This document shows, piece after piece, positions 1-4,994 of a stretch of DNA of 5,170 nucleotides. This DNA comes from DASXAQ01 sp036406615. Lineage in GTDB: Bacteria > Actinomycetota > UBA4738. The notes beneath the pieces are model-generated. The model had not been told where the DNA came from. It saw only the letters and a list, made by a program, of their open reading frames with translations, and did not search any database. A program made the position numbers and the translations under genes. How positions within the stretch are numbered: the first letter of the stretch is position 1; the number at the start of each line of letters is the position of its first letter. Where the stretch lies: the NCBI GenBank assembly GCA_036406615.1, contig DASXAQ010000065.1:1-5170 (forward strand). Reading direction: 5' to 3'.

Positions 1-1667
1 GCCGCCTGGGTCCCAAACGCGCTGCGTTCCAAGCGCTTCGAACCGCCATCGTGTCGCTCTCATACATCTCTCCCGGACCGGGCGGCCCGAACCCACGCTG
101 GGCGGCCATCGGCTATCCCGGGCCCGTCGGTCCGCCCGACCCCCTACCCCCGCGCGCCCTGACGCCAATGACCGTGGATGCCGACACGACGTTGGACTGC
201 GACGTGTGCGTGGTCGGCTCGGGAGCCGGCGGCGCGACGGCCGCGGCGGTGCTCGCAGACGCCGGGCTGGACGTGGTGATCCTGGAGGCCGGCGACCACC
301 TGGAGGACGCCGACTTCGACGGCGCGGAGGCCGGAGCCTACGCGCGCATGTACGAGGGGTCCGCGGCCCTGGCCACCGTCGACCACAGCGTGGGCCTGCT
401 CGCCGGGACGTGCCTGGGCGGGGGGACGGTCGTCAACTACTCCACGTCGTTCCGCACGCCGGACGAGGTGCGCCGGGAGTGGACAGGCATGGGCGCGCAC
501 GAGTTCGCGTCTGCCGAGTTCGACGCGAGCCTGGACGCCGTGTGCGAGCGGCTCGGCGTGAACCTCGACCACAACCGGGCGTCGTCACGCGAGCGCATCA
601 TGCGCCGTGGCCTGGACGCGCTCGGCTGGCACGTTGATGCCATGCCGCGCAACGTCATCGGATGCGAGCAGGGCCGCGTGTGCGGCTCCTGCGGGCTGGG
701 CTGCCGGATCGGCGCCAAGCAGTCGGCGGTGAAGACCTGGCTCGCCGACGCGGAGGCCGCCGGGGCCCGAATCTTCGTTCGCACCCGAGTGGAGCGCGTG
801 GTGGTGCGCCACGCCGGCGCGCGGGGGGTCGAGGCCCGAACCCGCGACGGACACCGCGTCACCGTCCGCGCGCGCGCCGTCGTTGCGGCCGCAGGCGCGC
901 TGCACACGCCGGCGCTGCTGCGCCGCTCCGGCCTGACGAACCCGAACATCGGGCGGCACCTTCGCCTGCACCCCGTCACCGCGGTATTCGGCGTGTTCGA
1001 CGAGGAGGTCCGGCCCTGGGAGGGGACCATGCAGGCGCTGTACTCCGATCAGCACCGCGACCTGCACGACGGCTACGGGGTGAAGTACGAGACGGCGCCG
1101 GTGCATCCGGGACTGGCCGCCGGGTTCCTGCCGTGGCGCGGCGCGCGAGAGCACGCGGAGCTGATGGCCGCGCTGCCGCACGTGGTGGGAATCGGGGCGC
1201 TGCTTCGCGACCGCGACGGGGGCGAGGTCCGCGTCGGCCGCGACGGTCACCCGGTCGCCGCCTATGCGTTGTCGGCATTCGATCTCGGTCACGTCCGAAC
1301 CGGAGTCGAAGGCGCGGCGCGGATCCTGGAGGCGGCCGGCGCGCGCCGGATCGTGACGGCGCACTCGCGGCCGGTTGAGTTCTGCCTAGGCACCGGCAGC
1401 CCCGAACAGCTGCTGCGCGACGCCGACGCCTGGGGGTGGGGCGCGGGCCGGTGCGTGTTCTACTCGTTCCACATCATGGGCACGGCCAGGATGGGCGACT
1501 CGCCCGCGGGGTCCGCCTGCGACCCGCACGGCGAGGCGTGGGAGGCGCGCGGCCTGTTCGTCGCCGACGGGTCGGTGTTCCCGACCGCGCCCGGCGTCAA
1601 CCCGATGATCTCGATCGAGGCGGCCGCGCACCTGAACGCGAGGACCCTCGCGGCGCGGCTGATCTGA
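1..1667 (+). CDS. GMC-family FAD-dependent oxidoreductase, long-chain alcohol oxidase-like (5' partial)
   Basis: Flavoprotein of the glucose-methanol-choline oxidoreductase family, expected to oxidise an alcohol with FAD. The long-chain-alcohol-oxidase-like branch fits best; the substrate is inferred. The reading frame is open from nt 3, with nt 1-2 ending an earlier codon. The 16 codons before the GTG at 51 (RLGPKRAAFQALRTAI) read straight into a PGPxGxNPxWxAIGYPGP stretch that I recognise from inside longer members of this group. The true start therefore lies upstream, and about 100 or more residues are missing. The GTG at 51 also lacks a Shine-Dalgarno site. Visible parts in order: the FAD-binding Rossmann motif GSGAGG (codons from 216) ending in VILEAG; the GMC segment CLGGGTVVNYS (near 411-443); a four-cysteine cluster C-x5-C-x2-C-x3-C (663-704); and the C-terminal catalytic domain with FHIMGTARMG (His codon 1470-1472) and GVNPMISIEAA (Asn codon 1599-1601), the expected active-site pair. 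No signal peptide can be judged. The stop is TGA at 1665-1667. Family assignment is firm, substrate is not. Confidence 0.93.
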   Translation, partial: RLGPKRAAFQALRTAIVSLSYISPGPGGPNPRWAAIGYPGPVGPPDPLPPRALTPMTVDADTTLDCDVCVVGSGAGGATAAAVLADAGLDVVILEAGDHLEDADFDGAEAGAYARMYEGSAALATVDHSVGLLAGTCLGGGTVVNYSTSFRTPDEVRREWTGMGAHEFASAEFDASLDAVCERLGVNLDHNRASSRERIMRRGLDALGWHVDAMPRNVIGCEQGRVCGSCGLGCRIGAKQSAVKTWLADAEAAGARIFVRTRVERVVVRHAGARGVEARTRDGHRVTVRARAVVAAAGALHTPALLRRSGLTNPNIGRHLRLHPVTAVFGVFDEEVRPWEGTMQALYSDQHRDLHDGYGVKYETAPVHPGLAAGFLPWRGAREHAELMAALPHVVGIGALLRDRDGGEVRVGRDGHPVAAYALSAFDLGHVRTGVEGAARILEAAGARRIVTAHSRPVEFCLGTGSPEQLLRDADAWGWGAGRCVFYSFHIMGTARMGDSPAGSACDPHGEAWEARGLFVADGSVFPTAPGVNPMISIEAAAHLNARTLAARLI

Positions 1668-1698
1668 CGCCAGAGCCGAACCGCCTGCGAGCCGTCGA

Positions 1699-1704
1699 TA
1701 CAAT
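1699..1704 (+). promoter_or_regulatory. -10 box (TACAAT) of the tRNA-Lys promoter
   Basis: TACAAT matches the sigma70 -10 consensus at five of six positions and ends 8 nt before the first base of the mature tRNA. Initiation at the usual distance would fall at 1711-1713, so the primary transcript would have almost no 5' leader. The -35 region at the right spacing (around 1676-1681, CCGAAC) does not resemble TTGACA. The promoter would therefore rely on the -10 box or on an activator. The call rests on the box and its position beside a stable RNA gene. Confidence 0.6.
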
Positions 1705-1712
1705 CGCGCGCA

Positions 1713-1784
1713 GGGCCGTTAGCTCAGTGGCAGAGCAGGGGGCTTTTAACCCTCGTGTCGAAGGTTCGATCCCTTCACGGCCCA
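1713..1784 (+). tRNA. tRNA-Lys (anticodon UUU)
   Basis: Complete cloverleaf that delivers lysine at AAA/AAG codons. The acceptor stem GGGCCGT (1713-1719) pairs perfectly with ACGGCCC (1777-1783), and the discriminator base is A1784. The D stem GCTC (1722-1725) pairs with GAGC (1733-1736). The anticodon stem GGGGG (1738-1742) pairs with CCCTC (1750-1754) with one G-U pair. The seven-base loop CTTTTAA places anticodon TTT at 1745-1747. The variable loop is 5 nt. The T stem GAAGG (1760-1764) pairs with CCTTC (1772-1776) around a TTCGATC loop. CCA is not encoded (the bases after A1784 are CGC), so the end must be added by tRNA nucleotidyltransferase. It lies 45 nt after the oxidoreductase stop and has its own -10 box. 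Confidence 0.97.
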
Positions 1785-1808
1785 CGCGAGGACTGCCCAC
1801 GCGAGGAC
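1780..1808 (+). repeat. Tandem 14-bp direct repeat overlapping the tRNA-Lys 3' end
   Basis: GCCCACGCGAGGAC occurs at 1780-1793 and again at 1795-1808, separated by a single T, giving a 15-bp period. The first copy includes the last five bases of the tRNA gene. The arrangement looks like a local slippage duplication of the tRNA end and its immediate 3' flank. A tRNA-end duplication is also what an attachment site leaves, but the copies are adjacent and no integrase gene is visible here. Confidence 0.8.
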
Positions 1809-1826
1809 CGAAGCGGATTCTTCGGT
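1807..1826. terminator. Hairpin between convergent genes, possible bidirectional terminator
   Basis: ACCGAAG (1807-1813) and CTTCGGT (1820-1826) form a perfect 7-bp stem around a 6-nt loop. The hairpin begins 22 nt after the tRNA-Lys 3' end. On the opposite strand it begins 7 nt after the stop codon of the small membrane protein gene. That position suits transcription termination in both directions. Neither side has a T-run, so it would be a U-less terminator or an RNA 3'-end stabiliser. Confidence 0.5.
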
Positions 1827-1833
1827 GGCGCCC

Positions 1834-2031
1834 CTAGCGGAGCCTCGAGCCGAACACCAGCGAGCTGGCAGCCTCGACGAGAGCTCCGATACCGCCGTAG
1901 ACGGCCGCGACGAAGACCACCGCGGGGGCAAGGAGGCGCGTCCCCTCCATGAGCAGGATCGCGGAGAACAGCAGGGCAACCCAACCCGCGGCTCGAAGCG
2001 TCCGGTCGACGCTGATCCGATGATTCCTCAC
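1834..2031 (-). CDS. Small two-helix membrane protein, function unknown (65 aa)
   Basis: I do not recognise a family. The start is the GTG at 2031-2029, chosen because GGAGG (2043-2039) precedes it with an ideal 7-nt spacer. The open frame continues upstream as far as 2334, but that part runs into the neighbouring gene's 3' end and reads as low-complexity Arg/Ser, so it is rejected. The protein starts with a short basic segment (VRNHRISVDRTLR, first residue read as Met). Two hydrophobic stretches follow, about residues 16-29 (GWVALLFSAILLME) and 33-56 (LLAPAVVFVAAVYGG onwards), and a short basic tail SRLR ends it. This suggests a helical hairpin in the cytoplasmic membrane with both ends inside, by the positive-inside rule. 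It is downstream of and co-directional with the two secreted propeller genes, 142 nt after the nearer one. It could be co-transcribed with them or use the weak promoter at 2094-2121. A membrane anchor or partner role is only inferred. Confidence 0.75.
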   Translation of the reverse strand: MRNHRISVDRTLRAAGWVALLFSAILLMEGTRLLAPAVVFVAAVYGGIGALVEAASSLVFGSRLR

Positions 2032-2038
2032 TCCCTCA

Positions 2039-2043
2039 CCTCC
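2039..2043 (-). promoter_or_regulatory. Ribosome binding site fixing the small membrane protein start
   Basis: GGAGG on the minus strand, 7 nt before GTG 2031-2029. It decides the 65-residue start over the much longer open frame. Confidence 0.8.
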
Positions 2044-2093
2044 ATCGCTCGCGGGTGAGCGGGCATCAGCCTGCGTGTCGTTCTTCCCACACG

Positions 2094-2121
2094 AGTATCG
2101 ACGGGCGTCGACCTGCGCCAA
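2094..2121 (-). promoter_or_regulatory. Weak candidate promoter for the small membrane protein gene
   Basis: On the minus strand TTGGCG (2121-2116) lies 16 nt before GATACT (2099-2094). These match the sigma70 consensus at four of six positions each. A start near 2087 would leave a leader of about 55 nt before the GTG at 2031. The 142-nt gap between the two coding regions is long enough to hold a promoter. I see no other convincing element or strong terminator in that gap; an imperfect hairpin at about 2145-2158 is weak. Confidence 0.3.
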
Positions 2122-2173
2122 CGAGGCAAAGGGCACGTGGTCATGGGACCTATGGCCCGGACCGCTGCGGCAC

Positions 2174-3601
2174 TCAGCCTTGCGGGATGGCGAAGTCCGC
2201 GAGCACGCCCGCCGTGCGATCGAACGTCCGGCCGTCCCGGGTCTCCGCATTCGTGACGAGGAACGCGAACGCGCCCACGCACGGCGGGCCGCGGTGCGTG
2301 AACTGCACCTGGCCCTGGGCGTTCGTCTCGCCAACCACCACCTGATCGAGCCAGTAGTCGTCCAGGAAGTGACCCGTCACGCGCACGCCTGGAAGCACGG
2401 CCCCGGTCTCACTCTGCAGGACGAGCGAGGCCTTTGCCCGCGCCTCCCCCTGGTTGCAGAACCCCGGGCCCGTCGCCCTTACCTGCAACGTCGCCACTCG
2501 CGTGCAGTTCGTCAGGCACGGCTCTGTCGGCACCAGCCGAACCAGACGCGCGCTCTGGCCCAGGATCAGCTTCGACAGGATCGCGCCGCTTGCGTTCTCC
2601 GGCCCCGCGAACGTGACGTCGCCGCCGCCGTAGGCGGGTGACACGACCGGCGCGAGCGGCTGCGCCGGTCCGTCGGGGCCGAAGGCCACCATGCCCGTGC
2701 CGGCGACGGTGGCGGTCACGTCCCCGCTCGGGGTGATCGAACCCACGCCGTACGTGGTCAAGTGGCCGGTTGGGGTGCTGGTGAGCCGCTGCCACGCTCC
2801 ATCGTCGTGATGGAACCGGAAGAGATAGACGAGCCGCTCCGGCGTCGGATCGATCAGGAACCGGCCCTCGTCACCGGCGTCGTTGATCTCGAACTGATCC
2901 GTCCCGATCTCCAGGCCGGACGGCGGTGCCGGAAGGGCGACGGCGGTGCCGGGGTCGTCGAGGCGGTAGTAGGCGAGCTGCGTGCCGACGGTTCCTCCGG
3001 GGCTGATGGCCAATGGCTGGTCGGCTGGGAAGCCGAGCGAGGTGAGGTCGACCATCCCGCCGGCCGCCGTCCACACGAAGGGCAGCCCCATCGGCGGGAA
3101 GTTCGTGGTGGTGGACCACCCGACCACGCGGTTGCGGTCGTCGATCCCGGCCGCGAAGGACATCTGCTTGCCCGGGAGGTTCCCGAGGTCGATCGCCTGG
3201 TACGCGGTTCCGTTCGGCCTCCAGACCACGGCGTGGGTGGTGCTCCCTGGGACGCCGGCGAACCCGGCGATCCACCCGTTCGCGTTGATGTCGACCGGGA
3301 AGATCGTCGGAGAGAACGGCACCGCCGGCAGGACCACCCGCTGCCCGTTCCGCCACACCACCGTGTCGAGCGGCGGCAGGCATGTCGAACCGCACCCCGT
3401 ATCCAGGCGCGAGCTGCCCACCACGTGACCGGCCTGGTTCATGTCGATGCCGTCGGCGGCCGTGGACACGAAGTCGACCGCGTAGCTCCTCGGGGGCGCG
3501 GGCATCCCTGCCGGCCGTGCGCCCGGCGTTGCCCCGGTGCCAAGGATCACGGCGAGCGTCAGCGCGAACCCGCCGAGCAGATGTCCACTCGGTGCGTTCA
3601 T
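2174..3601 (-). CDS. Secreted HAF-repeat beta-propeller-like protein with C-terminal Ig-like domain (475 aa)
   Basis: Predicted exported protein of unknown function. The start is ATG 3601-3599, 9 nt after GGAGG. The in-frame GTG at 3607 would have only a 3-nt spacer. Residues 8-25 are hydrophobic (LLGGFALTLAVILG), followed by a Pro/Ala-rich stretch, as in a signal peptide; the n-region MNAPSGH has no Lys or Arg, which is unusual. Seven repeat units of the HAF type follow, each a 'DINxxGxVVGxS' half plus a 'xVVWxNGxxxxL' half. They begin near residues 51 (GIDMNQAGHVVG), 102 (PVDINANGWIAG), 151 (AGIDDRNRVVG), 197 (LAISPGGTVG), 236 (QFEINDAGDEG), 285 (GVGSITPSGDV) and 329 (VTFAGPENASG). That is consistent with a seven-bladed propeller. 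Residues 369-475 resemble a bacterial Ig-like domain (VLPGVRVTG, then TNAQGQVQFT). Cysteines occur in close pairs CGSTC (70/74) and CLTNC (362/366), plus C382 and C441, six in all, so three disulfides are possible. It lies 44 nt downstream of the other propeller gene, probably in the same transcript. No catalytic motif is seen. Confidence 0.85.
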   Translation of the reverse strand: MNAPSGHLLGGFALTLAVILGTGATPGARPAGMPAPPRSYAVDFVSTAADGIDMNQAGHVVGSSRLDTGCGSTCLPPLDTVVWRNGQRVVLPAVPFSPTIFPVDINANGWIAGFAGVPGSTTHAVVWRPNGTAYQAIDLGNLPGKQMSFAAGIDDRNRVVGWSTTTNFPPMGLPFVWTAAGGMVDLTSLGFPADQPLAISPGGTVGTQLAYYRLDDPGTAVALPAPPSGLEIGTDQFEINDAGDEGRFLIDPTPERLVYLFRFHHDDGAWQRLTSTPTGHLTTYGVGSITPSGDVTATVAGTGMVAFGPDGPAQPLAPVVSPAYGGGDVTFAGPENASGAILSKLILGQSARLVRLVPTEPCLTNCTRVATLQVRATGPGFCNQGEARAKASLVLQSETGAVLPGVRVTGHFLDDYWLDQVVVGETNAQGQVQFTHRGPPCVGAFAFLVTNAETRDGRTFDRTAGVLADFAIPQG

Positions 3602-3610
3602 CTCCACCGC

Positions 3611-3615
3611 CCTCC
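3611..3615 (-). promoter_or_regulatory. Ribosome binding site deciding the HAF-repeat protein start
   Basis: GGAGG on the minus strand. Its spacer is 9 nt to ATG 3601 but only 3 nt to GTG 3607, which favours the ATG and a protein two residues shorter than the maximal frame. Confidence 0.65.
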
Positions 3616-3645
3616 CACCGAGGCTACGGGTGCGCTCTCACTCCC

Positions 3646-4815
3646 TCATCCACAGGCGTGGACGATGACCGAGTCTGCGGCGAAGGAGAGGAGGCCGCCC
3701 GCCGCCCATCGGTCGGTGCCGGCCCCCGTCACGGCGCGGAGCTCGGCACCGCCGCTCACCCCGGTCACCGGCTCGTCGACCCACGCGACCCCGTTCCATC
3801 GCAGGATGAGTCGCCGCTGCCCCGAGCCAGCGTCTCGCCGATACGAACCCACGGCCCAGGTGGCCGAGGGACCTTGCGAGAACGCGCCGAGAAGCTCACC
3901 AGGGTGCCCGAACGCAATGTTGAAGATTGCCCACCTGCTTCCGTTCCACCGCTCAACCAGAGGACGCGTGTCGGTGGTACCCGTGTGCCCCGAAGCTCGC
4001 ATCCCGAGCGCCCACACGCTGTGGCCGTCGTCGACCACCGCTGCCAGGCTGGCGTGGTTCGGTTCGCCGGGATCCGGGTTGGGCGTTGGAACCGTCGACC
4101 AGTCGGATCCATCCCAGTGCTGCGCAAGCGTCTTCGACACGTTCGGCGGGTTGAAGCGCCCGACGGCCCAGACGTCGTCCGAAGCGACCGCGGTCACGGA
4201 GGTGAGGTTGTCGTCCACGCCGGGATCGGGATGCGGCACGTCGCTCCAACTCGATCCGTTCCAGTGAACGATCGTGGTCCCGACGGCCCACACGTCGTCG
4301 GGAGCGACGCCGCCCAGCGCCGACAGGCTGCCGGGTGAGGATCCCTGCAGGCTCACCTCCCAGGCCGCGCCGTCGAAGTGCAGGATCAGCGGCCGCCCGT
4401 CGGCCGACCCGGCAGCCCAGACGTCGTCGGCCGCGAACCCGAGGACCCCAACGAGGATCCCGCTGGCCACGGGCAGCGAGGTCTGCGTCCACGACGCGCC
4501 GTCGAAGTGCAGGGCGAGCGGAGCGCCACCGTCATATCCGACGGCCCAGACGTCGGCCCCCGAGACCGCGTCGATGCCGGACAGGCTGTCGTTGTTGGCC
4601 AGGCTCGGCAGCGCGCTCGGGCGCCAGACGCCATCACACGCGGCCGGCGCCGCCGAATCAGCTGCACCGACTCGAGCGACGGAGCCGGCGGTTGCCGCCG
4701 GCCCCAAGGCGACGCTGATGGCCACGAGCCCGCTGCACGCGATCGCACGGACGACGAATACGACCCGCCCGATGTGGATTTCCCCCTTTCCCCGCGCCCT
4801 CGATTGTGCGCCCAC
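3646..4815 (-). CDS. Secreted seven-repeat 'DVWAVG' beta-propeller protein (389 aa)
   Basis: Exported repeat protein of unknown function, probably a seven-bladed beta-propeller. The start is GTG 4815-4813, with GAGG 6 nt upstream. Residues 1-17 form a long basic n-region and residues 18-38 a hydrophobic core. Cleavage is likely in the Ala-rich stretch around residues 40-51 (for example after ATA), so the protein would leave the cytoplasm. Seven units of about 40-50 residues follow. Each has a 'A-x-DDVWAVG' strand, with Trp at 90, 133, 176, 216, 268, 320 and 370. Six also have an 'LxxHW(N/D)GxxW' hairpin. The seventh unit stops at VIVHACG at the C-terminus, and the missing strand appears at the N-terminus as ACDGVWRPS. 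This is the 3+1 'velcro' closure usual in propellers. The only cysteines in the mature chain are C60 and C388, both at this junction. It is the first gene of a probable minus-strand operon and diverges from the gene at 4995. It might bind sugars, proteins or the cell wall; nothing in the sequence decides. Confidence 0.87.
   Translation of the reverse strand: MGAQSRARGKGEIHIGRVVFVVRAIACSGLVAISVALGPAATAGSVARVGAADSAAPAACDGVWRPSALPSLANNDSLSGIDAVSGADVWAVGYDGGAPLALHFDGASWTQTSLPVASGILVGVLGFAADDVWAAGSADGRPLILHFDGAAWEVSLQGSSPGSLSALGGVAPDDVWAVGTTIVHWNGSSWSDVPHPDPGVDDNLTSVTAVASDDVWAVGRFNPPNVSKTLAQHWDGSDWSTVPTPNPDPGEPNHASLAAVVDDGHSVWALGMRASGHTGTTDTRPLVERWNGSRWAIFNIAFGHPGELLGAFSQGPSATWAVGSYRRDAGSGQRRLILRWNGVAWVDEPVTGVSGGAELRAVTGAGTDRWAAGGLLSFAADSVIVHACG
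4162..4555 (-). repeat. DNA-level repeats encoding the DVWAVG strands of blades 1-4
   Basis: Near-identical segments of the form GGCCCAGACGTCGTC (plus-strand sense) recur at about 4164-4179, 4284-4299, 4413-4428 and 4542-4555, spaced 120-129 bp apart. That spacing is one propeller repeat of 40-43 codons. Blades 5-7 have diverged from this pattern. The similarity at DNA level suggests that the N-terminal blades arose by more recent tandem duplication or are kept similar by recombination. Confidence 0.7.
4367..4513 (-). repeat. Identical 18-bp direct repeat pair in blades 1 and 2
   Basis: GCGCCGTCGAAGTGCAGG occurs exactly at 4367-4384 and 4496-4513, 129 bp apart. It encodes LHFDGA in both blades. 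Together with the shared DVWA(V/A)G segment it marks blades 1 and 2 as the closest pair. The spacing equals one repeat unit, so unequal exchange here could change blade number. Confidence 0.85.
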
Positions 4816-4861
4816 GGACTCCCTCAGGTCCAGGGCTCGCGGGCCGGCGTGACCCCGCGCC

Positions 4862-4891
4862 TTGACCGTGCGTCGCGAGCCCGGTTAGGGT
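4862..4891 (+). promoter_or_regulatory. Sigma70-like promoter for the exported protein at 4995
   Basis: TTGACC (4862-4867) matches five of six -35 bases. After an 18-nt spacer comes TAGGGT (4886-4891), which has the key TA...T bases of a -10 box, as is common for high-GC housekeeping promoters. Initiation near 4898 gives a leader of about 95 nt before ATG 4995. No comparable element for the divergent minus-strand operon is clear in 4816-4994. The best candidate is TATCGT (4926-4921), which has no recognisable -35. Confidence 0.6.
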
Positions 4892-4900
4892 CGCGCCGGA

Positions 4901-4917
4901 TCTCGGGGGTGCCGAGA
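4901..4917 (+). other. Leader hairpin near the predicted transcript start
   Basis: TCTCGG (4901-4906) pairs with CCGAGA (4912-4917) around a 5-nt loop. It would sit within a few bases of the predicted 5' end of the mRNA for the gene at 4995, where it could protect the transcript. As an inverted repeat just after the -10 box it could equally be an operator. Covariation data would be needed to decide. Confidence 0.4.
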
Positions 4918-4926
4918 CCGACGATA

Positions 4927-4977
4927 CCGATCCCCCCTCCGACCCTTCTGCGTGCCCGCGGATCGGCGGGGCGATCC
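4927..4977 (+). other. Competing leader hairpins upstream of the ribosome binding site
   Basis: GGATCG (4960-4965) can pair with CGATCC just downstream (4972-4977, 6-nt loop, 6 bp). It can also pair with CCGATCC upstream (4927-4933; 7 bp when G4966 is included, loop of 26 nt). The two are mutually exclusive. The downstream hairpin ends 5 nt before the AAGGAGG site. This geometry could regulate translation, but in high-GC DNA such short stems also arise by chance. Confidence 0.3.
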
Positions 4978-4982
4978 CGGCC

Positions 4983-4989
4983 AAGGAGG
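4983..4989 (+). promoter_or_regulatory. Strong ribosome binding site of the exported protein at 4995
   Basis: AAGGAGG, a near-perfect anti-16S complement, lies 5 nt before ATG 4995. It makes this start the most secure in the window and predicts efficient translation. Confidence 0.85.
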
Positions 4990-4994
4990 GGGCC

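Noticed and set aside
585..1364. A 259-codon minus-strand open frame opposite the oxidoreductase
   Set aside because: It overlaps a gene with clear GMC motifs and has a biased Arg/Ala/His composition with no recognisable motif.
2027..3648. An identical 12-mer, TGAGGGAGTGAG on the minus strand, at 3648-3637 and 2038-2027
   Set aside because: In one place it starts with a stop codon after the first propeller gene, in the other it spans the start of the small membrane gene. Both are purine-rich ribosome-site-like sequence, and no further similarity surrounds them, so chance is the simpler explanation.
2762..4267. A 501-codon plus-strand open frame
   Set aside because: It lies antisense to two convincing secreted protein genes, spans their junction, has low-complexity Arg/Pro/Gly composition and no ribosome site. 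It is a by-product of high GC content.
3382..4338. A 318-codon plus-strand open frame
   Set aside because: It is antisense to the 'DVWAVG' propeller gene, and its translation shows no domain, signal or consistent composition.
4762..4785. Possible alternative start of the 'DVWAVG' protein at ATC after a purine-rich AAGGGGGAAA stretch
   Set aside because: It would give a more usual short n-region for the signal peptide, but ATC initiation is very rare, and GTG 4815 has an acceptable GAGG site.
4838..4859. A 6-bp GC-only inverted repeat (CGCGGG / CCCGCG) in the leader of the minus-strand operon
   Set aside because: It has a 10-nt loop and only G-C pairs in GC-rich DNA, with no relation to a promoter or ribosome site.
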